DNA from: an uncultured Muribaculaceae bacterium
GTDB lineage: Bacteria > Bacteroidota > Bacteroidia > Bacteroidales > Muribaculaceae
Reading direction: 5' to 3'
Length of the DNA stretch: 44,083 bases
Assembly (NCBI GenBank): GCA_934675575.1
Contig: CAKUQQ010000015.1
Coordinates: 1 to 44,083, forward strand
In this document: one piece after another, positions 25,930 to 35,100 of the stretch
Layout of the letters: each line of letters begins with the position of its first letter
How positions within the stretch are numbered: the first letter of the stretch is position 1
Made by a program: the position numbers and the translations under genes
Notes under the pieces: model-generated
Told to the model about the DNA's origin: nothing
The model's input: the letters and a program-made list of their open reading frames with translations, nothing else
Database searches by the model: none

Positions 25930-25963
25930 CTCTCCACAATTTAACACACTGTGTTGTGGAGAG
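25930..25963 (-). terminator. Terminator of the DUF349 gene
   Basis: A 10-bp perfect stem (CTCTCCACAA with TTGTGGAGAG, 25930-25939 and 25954-25963) and a loop that can form a small inner hairpin. On the minus strand it follows the DUF349 stop by about 50 bases and precedes TATTGTTTT. It also lies 33 bases before the sugar-transferase start. Confidence 0.7.
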
Positions 25964-26011
25964 CATTTATTTTTATAGCCCACCAGAGTGGACTTTCTCT
26001 AACATTTCAAA

Positions 26012-27901
26012 TCAGAGCTTTTCGTCAATCATCTTGATTTTCTTCTCCAAGAGAGAGATTTCATCTTTTATCTTGGCTATCTTGCGCTCCACTTCTTTCA
26101 CAATGCTGTTACCCGTCTTTGAGCGAGCATTAAAGAATCCAAGGTTGTTTTCCAAAACCTTCAGCTCATTGCATTTTTGCTCATAGCCGCGCACAAGTCT
26201 TTCTCTCTCGTGCATCACCTTGTCAGAGTCGCTCATTGAGTTGATTGATGTCTCGAAGTTCGACAGGTTGGCTTTTATCGACTTCATGTCAAATTTGTCG
26301 AAAGCCTCATCGATGGCCTCCTTATATTCACCGTAGATTTTATCTTTCTCCTTATATGGCACATGACCTATGGTTTGCCATTTTGCCATAAGCTCGCGCA
26401 CCACCTTGGCGCCATTCTCTGGAGTCTCATTCTCAAGCGCAGCCTTGATGGCAGCAACCACCTCTTTCTTTTGCTTCAAGTTCTCGTGCTCCACCACATG
26501 AATGTTGGTTGATTGCTTTTTCTTTTCCTCAAAGAAATGGTCGCAAGCAGCTATGAAGCGTTTCCACACAGCCTCACTGTGTTTCTTCACCACAGGACCC
26601 ACCGTCTTCCATTCCTTTTGCAGCTCAACCAAGGCGTCTGTCGTTTTCTTCCAGTCAGTAGAGTCTTTCAGAGCCTCGGCCTTTTCGCACAACTCTGTCT
26701 TCTTGGCAAGGTTTGCGGCCAGCTGGTCTTTCATTTCCTTGAAGAATTCAGCCTTCTTGGCAAAAAACTCGTCGCACGATTTTCTGAAGCGCGCAAATAA
26801 TTCAGAGTTGAGTTTTCTTGCGGCAAAACCTATCTTCTTCCATTCTGCCTGCAATTCTATTATCTGGTTTGTGGCCTTGTCCCAAGCAGCATACGATTTG
26901 AACTCATCAGGCTTTATGGCCTCTATCTTTTCACACAAAGCCAACTTTGCCTCAGCGTTGTTTTTCTCCTGCTCCTTGCGGTTCTCAAAGTAGTCTTGAT
27001 ATTTCTTGTTGATTACCGACGAAGCGTTCTTGAATCTAAGCCACAAGTCCTCGCGCAAGTCTTTTGCCACAGGACCGGTCTCACGCCAAGTGTCGTGCAA
27101 CTCTTGGAGTTTCTTAAATGCAGCCACCACGTCGTTTTCATCGTCAAGAGCCTCGGCTTCGGCACACAACTGCTGCTTTATCTCCAGATTTTTCTTGAAA
27201 TCGTAGTCGCGCAACTCCTTGTTGATTTTCAGCAGGTCGTAGAAACGTTCCACTGTCACCTGATAGTCTTTCCACAGCTTCGACGACTCTGTGGCAGGCA
27301 CATCGCCTATTGCCTTGAAGTCTTGCTGCAACTGCTGCACATGGTTAAACTGGCGGTTGATGTTGTCAGCATCATTGCTGATGTTTTCAATCTCAGCTAT
27401 AATGGCTCTTTTCTTTGCCAAATTGTCGGCCTTAATGGCTTCTTGCTCGGCATTATATTGAGCGCGTTTGTCTTTAAGTTCGTTGAGCAATTCCTTAATT
27501 CTTGTCTCATCGGCGTCGTCACGCACGGCAAAAGCCGACTCCTCATTGCCGGCAGCCAAGAAAGCCTCTTTCTCTTTGGCAATTTCTTCCTTGCGCAAAG
27601 CAAAGAACGCTGCCTTTATTTGGGCCACCTTGTCTTTTATTGTGTCTATTGGCTCTGCCGATAGTTTTTCCAAAGCCTGCACAAGCTCTGGTTTCGACAT
27701 TGCACTGAAACTGCCTGCATTTTCCGGGGTTTGCTCCGCAGCAGCCTCGGCTTGTTTATCTTTGTCTCCTTCAGGAGCATTTTCCTTAACAACATCAGAT
27801 TCTGTTGCAGCAGTCTCTTTTTCGACTGCAGCAGCCTCTGCAAAAGTAGTCACGTCTTTCTCGTCTTTTTCGGTCGATTCCGACATTTTGTTCGTATCCA
27901 T
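26012..27901 (-). CDS. DUF349 repeat protein
   Basis: 629-aa, highly charged, mostly helical cytoplasmic protein. After an acidic, low-complexity N-terminus (about residues 1-70) and a helical region, five DUF349-type repeats can be read by their W-x3-G-x-V and W-x-RF cores: FKAIGDVP, WRETGPVAK, WKKIGFAAR, WKTVGPVVK and WQTIGHVPY, each followed by a long helix. It ends in a coiled-coil LLEKKIKMIDEKL. Molecular role unknown; the E. coli relative YicC/DUF349 names do not settle it. A promoter-like pair lies upstream and a terminator downstream, so it is probably transcribed alone. Confidence 0.9.
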   Translation of the reverse strand: MDTNKMSESTEKDEKDVTTFAEAAAVEKETAATESDVVKENAPEGDKDKQAEAAAEQTPENAGSFSAMSKPELVQALEKLSAEPIDTIKDKVAQIKAAFFALRKEEIAKEKEAFLAAGNEESAFAVRDDADETRIKELLNELKDKRAQYNAEQEAIKADNLAKKRAIIAEIENISNDADNINRQFNHVQQLQQDFKAIGDVPATESSKLWKDYQVTVERFYDLLKINKELRDYDFKKNLEIKQQLCAEAEALDDENDVVAAFKKLQELHDTWRETGPVAKDLREDLWLRFKNASSVINKKYQDYFENRKEQEKNNAEAKLALCEKIEAIKPDEFKSYAAWDKATNQIIELQAEWKKIGFAARKLNSELFARFRKSCDEFFAKKAEFFKEMKDQLAANLAKKTELCEKAEALKDSTDWKKTTDALVELQKEWKTVGPVVKKHSEAVWKRFIAACDHFFEEKKKQSTNIHVVEHENLKQKKEVVAAIKAALENETPENGAKVVRELMAKWQTIGHVPYKEKDKIYGEYKEAIDEAFDKFDMKSIKANLSNFETSINSMSDSDKVMHERERLVRGYEQKCNELKVLENNLGFFNARSKTGNSIVKEVERKIAKIKDEISLLEKKIKMIDEKL

Positions 27902-27948
27902 AACTGTATAATTTTAACAGCGAAAAATTATTTTTCACCTTATTAGTC

Positions 27949-27979
27949 CCAAAAATAAGCATTTTTTCAATAACCCAAA
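27949..27979 (-). promoter_or_regulatory. Promoter of the DUF349 gene
   Basis: On the minus strand TTTG (plus positions 27976-27979), an 18-base gap, and TATTTTTGG (27949-27957) resemble the Bacteroidota promoter; spacing is one short and the last base is off consensus. The leader is about 47 bases. Confidence 0.45.
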
Positions 27980-28050
27980 AGCGAATTATGCTTTTTTTGC
28001 TCACAATCCATCTTGGTGGCATAAAACGCCCCCACCGTCAGGCCACAATG

Positions 28051-29295
28051 TCATGCGTCTGGGCCATATAGCAGTGTGGAGCAGTTTCCCTGTTGCAGCA
28101 CATTGCGTGCCGTTGCCTCTATCATCTGCTTTGTCACGGCAAAATATTCGTCATGCTCTTTGTTTATCAGCTCCACATCGCCAAGCAAGCTATAAGTGCA
28201 TAGCTTTTCAGCAACCGATTTATAGTCGGAGTTATCCAATATGTCAGTTGCCACACATTTGTTTGCGCACTTCTGCACTTCATAATCCGACACGTCACCG
28301 CCCAACACCTTCGCCAGCTCTTCATCTATCAGTGCCGAAGCCTCGTCAAACGTCACCCCATCGGCAAGGCTGGCTCTAATCAAGAGCAGCCCTGGGTCAA
28401 ATGTGCCGGTTATAGAGGCATCAGCATTAGTAAACTTGCGCGTGCCAAGCACCAAGTGCTGAAAGAAACGCGACGACTGCCCATTGGCCAACACATCGCT
28501 TAGCAAGTCGGTTGTGCAGTATTCCTTGTCGGCTCTGCCACACGTGTGGTAGGCTCGCACAATCACATTATGAGGCACCTTGTTGTTCTTTTTCCTCAGC
28601 AGTCTGGCCGCACATTGCGCTGGTTCGGCTGTTATCTTGCGTTTTTCACATTGCCGCGGACTTATGTCGCCAAACCACTTTTCGGTCAGTTCCACTGCCT
28701 TGTCAAAACGGCAATTACCTGAAATGCAAATCGTCAGTTTGTCGGCAGAGTAGTGTTTTTCATAGAATTTCCTCACATCGGCTGTGGTAAACCGCTCTAT
28801 TTCACCCACACTCCGCCCTATTGCTGGCCACGAATATGGGTGGACTTTATATGCCATGGCTCCAGTCATGTGGGGCAAGTCACCAAACGGCACATTCAGA
28901 CACCTCTGCTTAAATTCTTCTATCACCACACTTTTTTGTGTTTCAACACTGGTGTCCGACAACGTCAGGTCAAGCAGCCTGTCCGACTCTATCCACAATG
29001 CTGTTTCTATGTTTTGAGCCGGAAGCACATCATAGTAGTTCGTCACATCTTGGCTCGTCCATGCGTTGCTCACGCCACCGGCGCGCTGCAGCTCCTCATC
29101 ATAGCCAGCCACATTGGCCGACCCTGTGAACATAAGGTGCTCCAGCAAGTGAGCCATTCCTGTTTTTCCGTGTTCTTCGTCTTTTGAGCCCACGTCATAC
29201 AAAAAGTTCAACGCCACCATCTGTGTGGTGGCGTCAAAGTTGCTTATCAGCTTAATGCCGTTAGCCAGCCTATACTGGTTGATTTTATACATCAA
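28051..29295 (-). CDS. M16-family (insulinase/pitrilysin-like) zinc peptidase
   Basis: Single-unit M16 peptidase. The inverted zinc motif HLLEH is at residues 49-53 in MAHLLEHLMFTG, with the third ligand probably E126 or E127 in VVIEEFKQR about 75 residues later, so the protein looks catalytic. No signal peptide is visible: it begins MMYKINQYRLANGIKLI. Length 414 aa fits processing-peptidase-like bacterial M16B proteins. It is the last gene of a likely operon behind a cyclophilin lipoprotein (45-base gap) and a small unknown protein, a pairing that suggests envelope protein quality control. Confidence 0.92.
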   Translation of the reverse strand: MMYKINQYRLANGIKLISNFDATTQMVALNFLYDVGSKDEEHGKTGMAHLLEHLMFTGSANVAGYDEELQRAGGVSNAWTSQDVTNYYDVLPAQNIETALWIESDRLLDLTLSDTSVETQKSVVIEEFKQRCLNVPFGDLPHMTGAMAYKVHPYSWPAIGRSVGEIERFTTADVRKFYEKHYSADKLTICISGNCRFDKAVELTEKWFGDISPRQCEKRKITAEPAQCAARLLRKKNNKVPHNVIVRAYHTCGRADKEYCTTDLLSDVLANGQSSRFFQHLVLGTRKFTNADASITGTFDPGLLLIRASLADGVTFDEASALIDEELAKVLGGDVSDYEVQKCANKCVATDILDNSDYKSVAEKLCTYSLLGDVELINKEHDEYFAVTKQMIEATARNVLQQGNCSTLLYGPDA

Positions 29296-29340
29296 TGTCG
29301 GGTGTTGTTATTTTGCCACGTTGCATAGTGGTTGTGCAGA

Positions 29341-30183
29341 CTATGGCAGCACTTTCATCGAGATTATTCTCACGTCTTCCACCGGACGGTCGTTTCTTCC
29401 GGTCTTCACATTCTGTATTTTATCCACCACGTCCATGCCTTTCACCACCTCGCCAAACACGGTGTAACTGCCGTCAAGGTGCGGCGTGCCGCCCACTGTG
29501 GTATAAGCCTCACGCTGCTCTGGTGTGAGCACAGCCGGACTTTTTGAATATTCAGCCTCGGTCAGAGCCACCAATTCATGCTCCAGCTCCTTCAGTCCAA
29601 GCGAATCTCCCTGCTGCTGCATCTTCATGATTTCTTGGCGACGCTCATTCACCAGCTTTGAGAAAATGCTGTTTTTCTTCATGTTCACCAAGTTCTTCTC
29701 CATAGATGCAAGCTGAGAAGTTGTGTATTTTTCACCTGTCACTATATAGAACTGTGAGCCAGAGCTGCGTCGCTCCGGGTTCACCTCATCGCCTGTGCGG
29801 GCAGCAGCCAACGCTCCACGTTTGTGGAAAAACTTTGGATACACTATCTCAGCATCTATTGTGTAGCCTGGGTCTCCTGTTCCAAGCACGTCGTCTTGTT
29901 TAGCTGTCTTTGAGTTTCCGTCACCGGTTTGAACCATAAAGTCCTTTATCACGCGGTGAAACAAAACACCATCATAATACCCTTCCTTAACTAACTTGAT
30001 AAAATTGTCACGGTGCTTAGGCGTCTCGTTATAGAGCGAAACCACTATGTCGCCAAGCGATGTCTTTATCTCTACGTTCATGCGTTTGTCCGAATTTGTG
30101 TTTTGGCTTTTGCCAGTGTTTGAGCACGACAGTAGTGCCACCATCACCAGCAAAACTATGTTTGTAAGAAACCTGTTGTTCAT
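29341..30183 (-). CDS. Cyclophilin-type peptidyl-prolyl isomerase lipoprotein
   Basis: Prolyl isomerase expected in the periplasm, anchored by a lipidated cysteine (lipobox LLSC, C20). The cyclophilin core is clear: LGDIVVSLYNETPKHRDNF, VLFHRVIKDFMVQTGD (F75, R77), SGSQFYIVTG (141-150) and, after a break, LDGSYTVFGEVVKGMDVVDKI. Between the last two blocks lies an insertion of about 80 residues (151-230) rich in Lys, Glu and Met, predicted helical. It starts 11 bases after the 125-aa gene and is followed by the M16 peptidase. Confidence 0.93.
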   Translation of the reverse strand: MNNRFLTNIVLLVMVALLSCSNTGKSQNTNSDKRMNVEIKTSLGDIVVSLYNETPKHRDNFIKLVKEGYYDGVLFHRVIKDFMVQTGDGNSKTAKQDDVLGTGDPGYTIDAEIVYPKFFHKRGALAAARTGDEVNPERRSSGSQFYIVTGEKYTTSQLASMEKNLVNMKKNSIFSKLVNERRQEIMKMQQQGDSLGLKELEHELVALTEAEYSKSPAVLTPEQREAYTTVGGTPHLDGSYTVFGEVVKGMDVVDKIQNVKTGRNDRPVEDVRIISMKVLP

Positions 30184-30194
30184 GTCTCAAGCAA

Positions 30195-30572
30195 TCACAT
30201 TCCTGCCGACGGATACAATCTCTTGTATATGCGTCTGAAATTGTCGTCTTTGGCACTTAGTTCCTGTGCATGCTCCTTGTAGTCCTGTCCCCATATTGTG
30301 GCAGCCAAGTCGCCAAGATACACATGCTCGCGGTCTTTGTCAATTGCGGCCTTAACAAGTCTGTCAATGCAATCTTTATATTTGTTGGCATCTATCGCAT
30401 GCAGATAGCGTGCGGTGCTCACCACAAACTGCCCGTTGTGGTCCACCATTATGATGTTGTCCACAAGTTCTGGCATAATGCCGTCAACACTGTCAATGTT
30501 ATTGGCAATATACTCATAAGTCATCAAACCGTTAGGGTCTTTGCTAAGCTTTTTCTTTAAAGATTCTTCCAT
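30195..30572 (-). CDS. Small conserved-looking protein of unknown function
   Basis: 125 aa, not recognised. No signal peptide or membrane segment; probably cytoplasmic and alpha/beta (VDNIIMVDHNGQFVVSTARYLHA followed by charged helices, ending RRIYKRLYPSAGM). It heads the unit with the cyclophilin lipoprotein (11-base gap) and M16 peptidase. Tight spacing and good codon structure make it a real gene. Two -7 matches lie just upstream. Confidence 0.75.
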   Translation of the reverse strand: MEESLKKKLSKDPNGLMTYEYIANNIDSVDGIMPELVDNIIMVDHNGQFVVSTARYLHAIDANKYKDCIDRLVKAAIDKDREHVYLGDLAATIWGQDYKEHAQELSAKDDNFRRIYKRLYPSAGM

Positions 30573-30596
30573 AACAAACTTCGTAAAATCTGAAAA

Positions 30597-30638
30597 ACAA
30601 AGATAGGAACTCTATCCTGAAATATTTCGACAAAGTTA
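30597..30638 (-). promoter_or_regulatory. Two candidate -7 elements for the 125-aa gene operon
   Basis: Minus-strand TATCTTTGT (30597-30605) and TAACTTTGT (30630-30638) both match TAnnTTTG(C/T), 24 and 57 bases before the ATG. A proper -33 is not evident for either, so which is used is unclear. Confidence 0.4.
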
Positions 30639-30977
30639 ATAAAATTATTTAAAACTTTACGCTTTGTAACAATTATGGTCGTCCTTACACATTCTTACTC
30701 AAAATCGCTTCTTTCTGAATCCACAAAAGGATAAACTTTTATTCAAAAGTTGTATGCCTTATGCATTGGCTTATTTTCATTGATTTGAATTGAGAATTAT
30801 TCTGTTATCATATTATTTTCGCTAGCAATATCAATCGTTGGTATATGGGAAAACGACCTGTCTTAAACAAGAATAACTTTTGGGTATTAATATGTGTGGC
30901 AGTTACACGGAATTTAGCTACTTTTACAAGTGAAAATCCCAATGGTTATTAAAGCAATAAAAACAAATTTGTCATTT
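30639..30977. other. AT-rich non-coding region upstream of the Mrr gene
   Basis: About 340 bases with no supported gene and visibly more A/T than neighbouring genes. It contains a perfect short hairpin AACTTTT-ATTC-AAAAGTT (30734-30751) and a weak promoter-like TGTG, 21 bases, TACTTTTA (30894-30897, 30919-30926) before the Mrr start. No transposase remnant or att-like repeat was found by eye. Confidence 0.4.
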
Positions 30978-31910
30978 ATGATACCACAATTTGATGAAAT
31001 AAGGATTCAAGCACTGAAAGAATTGAGTACTGGAACTGTTATGAGAGCCAAAGATTTACGCATTCCTTTGGCTAAGCATTTCCGATTAACAGACGAAGAA
31101 ATGAATGCTTGGTATCCTTCTGGAAATGGTGAAATTTTTTCAGATCGTATTTCGTGGGCTTTATCGTATCTTTTCATTGCAGGACTTGTAGAAAAACCCC
31201 AAAGAGGAGATTATAAAATTAGTGCAAAGGGCTTGTCTATGCTTTCTTCTTGTACAGAGGAGCAAATAAACGAGTTCGTCAAAGTAACTGTAAATGCAAG
31301 AACGCCTAAGAAGAATTCCAAAAACAAGAATCTCGGTAATGTCCCCCTTTTTGTGGAAAATGAAGACGAGCGCACACCAGAAGAAGAATTAGCAGATTCC
31401 TATAACAGGATAAAACAAAATGTGCAGTCTCAAATTCTAACAACGATATTAAGCAAACAGCCGAAAGAATTTGAAAAGTTAGTTGTGAAACTACTTCAAG
31501 CAATGGGATATGGTGGCGAGGTCAAGAACTCTGGTATAGTCACTAAACTTTCTAATGACGGCGGTATAGACGGCATTATCAAAGAAGATATTTTAGGATT
31601 CAATCATATTTCCATACAAGCAAAACGATATGCTTTAGATAATAATGTTCAGCGTCATGAGGTTCAAGGCTTTGTAGGAGCTGTCGCAGGAACGCCCTCC
31701 AAAAAAGGAGTATTCATCACCACATCTGACTATACTAAAGGTGCAATGGAGTATGTGGAAAGTCTTAACGGTTCACCAACTATTATCCTGCTAAATGGTC
31801 AGCAATTAACAGAATACATTTATGACTATGGCTTGGGGTTGCAAACAGAGAGAGTCCTTAAAATCATGAAAATGGATATGGATTACTGGGACGCAATGGA
31901 TAATACATAA
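30978..31910 (+). CDS. Mrr-type restriction endonuclease
   Basis: Likely type IV, modification-dependent restriction enzyme. From ATG 30978 the protein is 310 aa. The N-terminal winged-helix Mrr_N domain starts MIPQFDEIRIQALKEL, much like E. coli Mrr, and a charged linker follows. The Mrr_cat domain has FEKLVVKLLQAMGYGG, then NDGGIDGII (D198) and SIQAKRY (Q214-x-K216), the D-QxK nuclease signature, and GVFITTSDYTKGA. A GTG at 30930 and ATG 30942 would lengthen it, but family alignment favours 30978. It is alone on the plus strand between minus-strand operons, with AT-rich flanks, no methylase nearby: consistent with a solitary acquired defence gene. Confidence 0.9.
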   Translation: MIPQFDEIRIQALKELSTGTVMRAKDLRIPLAKHFRLTDEEMNAWYPSGNGEIFSDRISWALSYLFIAGLVEKPQRGDYKISAKGLSMLSSCTEEQINEFVKVTVNARTPKKNSKNKNLGNVPLFVENEDERTPEEELADSYNRIKQNVQSQILTTILSKQPKEFEKLVVKLLQAMGYGGEVKNSGIVTKLSNDGGIDGIIKEDILGFNHISIQAKRYALDNNVQRHEVQGFVGAVAGTPSKKGVFITTSDYTKGAMEYVESLNGSPTIILLNGQQLTEYIYDYGLGLQTERVLKIMKMDMDYWDAMDNT

Positions 31911-32153
31911 TGGTATTGCCTCTTTTCCACCTCCAAATTGATTTGGCACACTTATTTAGTATTAAACAATAGTGAACATTTCCGAATTAAGAATAGTATG
32001 AGCAAATACTCTCTTTTTATTGCTGCTTTAAGTATCACAGAACAGAAATAATTTCGAATGTACAAATTGCCCATTCCCATCTTTTGTTTCTGCGCCTTCA
32101 AAGACAAATAATAGTGTTCCATCTATACGTTTCCCAAATCAATTTTGTTTGCC
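31911..32153. other. Non-coding gap after the Mrr gene, possible gene remnant
   Basis: 243 bases. On the minus strand 32028-32138 is an open stretch of 36 codons ending in TAA, without a start codon, reading IDGTLLFVFEGAETKDGNG in part, which looks protein-like. It may be a decayed gene end or chance; an upstream in-frame TGA stops it 15 bases past the sprA stop. No clear sprA terminator was seen. Confidence 0.3.
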
Positions 32154-35100
32154 TTATTTTGCAAGCGACATGTTAACTGAGAGTCCGTAGTTGCTGTTTG
32201 TGGTCGGGTATGCACTCGACGACACCAGTGGCGTGTTGACCTGGTGGTCAAAATAAGCACCAAGCGTGATTCGTTTGCTGACCACATAGTTTGCTGTGAA
32301 ATTAACGCCGAGCGTGCGAGCTCCGCTTGTAGCCTGGGCACTGTTAACGTCAATTTTTCTGATGATGTTGTAGTCGTTTGCATACGAGAAATCCAGATTC
32401 AGCGTCAAATCGTTGTTTACTCCCTGCTGCTTTTTCTTGATTTTCAGCACGCTGTTGAAGTTGGCTATCTTATAGCCTATTCCTATCACAAACTGCCGTT
32501 GCATTCCTTCCACAAGCTGGCCGGCCGACGAGTTCAGTGTCAACTGGCGGCTGTCATTATACTGCAAGTTAAAGTTCAAATCATTGGTCAACGTGGCATT
32601 CACACCTATCAGTGGTGCAAACCGTTCTGTCAGCGACACCGACGAGATGTTGTAGGGCGACGACGGAACAGGCTTGCCGGTCAAAGCATCTTCAGTAAAG
32701 CCCAATCCTTTGCCTATTGTCACCCAGTCAGAATATGAGGTGAACGAACCCACCTGATATGTGCATTGGTAGCTGTGGCTCAATGTGAAGCTCTTGAATC
32801 TGCGTTTTATTGCCGCAATTTTGCCAAGGCCGTCGTATGTAACCGTCCAGTTTGGCAACACGTCTTGCAAGCCAGGGAATGGGTTGAGCGTCACTTTCTT
32901 TGCGTCCTTACCGCTATATGCAGCCATAAATGCAGGTATCAGCACATCGCTTCCAGCCTGATTCACTGCACCGTTTTCTGGGTCGTAAGCCTTGCCAGAA
33001 TATGCGGAATTGGCCAAGAATCCGGCGTTAGGATAATTGCGGCCATTATACTGATTTTGTATTCTGCTTGCCACCACAGGTATGTTCTCCAAGAACTTGT
33101 CAAACGCCGCGCTTTGATAGCCGTTGTCACTGCTTATGCCGCGCAAGGCTGTGGCCAGAGCAATATGCGTCTTGGTGTAGTGACCGGAATATATCGTCAT
33201 CGGGTCGTCATACATGAACTGTATCTGATTGGTGCGGTTGTCAGTGCGGTTGCCTTTGAGAGTTATCTTAAGTCCCTTGATTGGCTCAAGCACCACCTCG
33301 GCGTTCATTTCCTGCGTGCGAGCATACAAAGCCGGCGAAGTCTGCGTCTGGTCGTTCAATAGCCAGCCTCGGTCTTGGGCTTTCTTTATGTAATCTTCAC
33401 CCGTAAAGCCAAATGCGAAGTCAAGGCCCGGAGCCATCACATCATAATGGGTGTTTTGTCCAAATATGTCGCCCACATTAGGCACAAACTGCGGCAATGA
33501 CAACGAGCGCACATTTCTGAACCTCACATTGGCACTCCTCACCATCATCAAGGCTCTTGTCGTGTATTGCGCAAAGTCATACCAGAAGCCATTATGTTCC
33601 TTGTCAATCTCCGTAATCGTCAGGTTAATGCTTGTGTCGGCTTTTGTCAAGATTTCTATATTGTTGTTGTCTTTCACCTTAAACTTCAGCGGGAATGGTT
33701 TGCCGCTTGCCGTTTGGGCTGTAACCTTCAGATTCTTCACATTCATATTGTGCTTTACCGTCAGCGTGGTGTCTGACTTCAACCTGTAAGTGCGAGTGAA
33801 TTTCTTCGGCATTTTCTTCAACTGCGAGTTTCTTCCCTGCGAGTCAGAGAATCGTTTGTTCACATCGCGCAAATATGGAATTTTGTTATACAGCTGGTCA
33901 AAGTTAAAACGTGTGTCAATGCTCAGTGTGCTCTGATTTGCCACAGTGTTGCCAGAGAACACGTCACCGAGCGTGGTCCCCCTGTCCCAGTTATATGTTG
34001 CCGAGTAATTGGCCGATGCGGTGATGAAGCTCAACACTGGTATTGCGCTGAATGGAGCGCGATAAGTGGCGTTGAACGTCTGATTATAGCTCCAGGGTGT
34101 GCCCAGATGCTTTATGCTTTGCCACACAGTGTCGCGCCAGTCACGGTAACGGTCGGGGAACAATTGCTTGTTAACCTGCCCCACCGGCTCAAGTATGTGG
34201 GCCGTAGTGTTGCTGTTAAACGACACGTTAAGCGTCTTGGTGAAGTTCCACGACAAGGCAAACTGGCGGTCCCACAAGAAGTTTTTGCTCACCGACACCG
34301 GCAACTCCACATCAATGCCAGTCTCATTGCGAGTCTGCTGCTCATAGTAATAACGCGAGATATTGCTGTTGAAGCCTATCGATGCCGGCAACCAGTGGAA
34401 TTCCCAATCCTTTATGAACTTCAAGTTCTTGTTCTTGCTCTTCATCAGCTTGCTGAATGGCTTGAACGGCTTGGAATATGGCACCCAGTTATATTGGAAA
34501 CTTCCCCTGTAGTCATTGGTGTTTTCATACACGTTGTCGGGGTCGGCGTCATGCTGCTTGTTAAAAGAATAATTGAATGTGAAGTTGGCAGGGTCCCAAG
34601 GCATGGGGTTCTTGCTCTTCACGTCAAATTTCAAGCCCGACACGCTGAAGCTCTGCACCGTGCGCTTGGTCAAGGCATAATTGTTGATTGAGTCCTTCTG
34701 CTCCTTGGTGCTGGTTGCGTCAAGCGCGTCCTCAAGCAATATGTCCTGATCAAGTGGGTTATATTTTGGTGTGGTTGTTTCTTTGCTGTAAGAGTAATAT
34801 ACAGGAGCTTTCAATTTCACTTTTTCGGGCAAGAAACGTCCCATATCCACCTGCACTGCCACATTATATTGGTCATAGTTGTCAAGCCTTCTGTCTTTTA
34901 AGCTCTGGTCCACCGAGCCGAAACCCACAGTCTCCTTGTGCCAACCCACATTCACCGTGGCAATGTCGCTCATGTTAAGATTCATGTTGGCCTTGGCAGC
35001 CCAGCCGCCCTTTTGGTCAAAGTCGGTCACCCTAAGCTCGTCGGCCCACACCACAAAGTCTTTTGTGGAACTTGAGTTGTTGCGCACACCTATCAAGATT

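Noticed and set aside
26996..27664. 222-codon plus-strand open frame
   Set aside because: Antisense to the DUF349 gene; its hydrophobic, Leu/Phe-rich translation is what the reverse complement of Lys/Glu-rich coding DNA gives.
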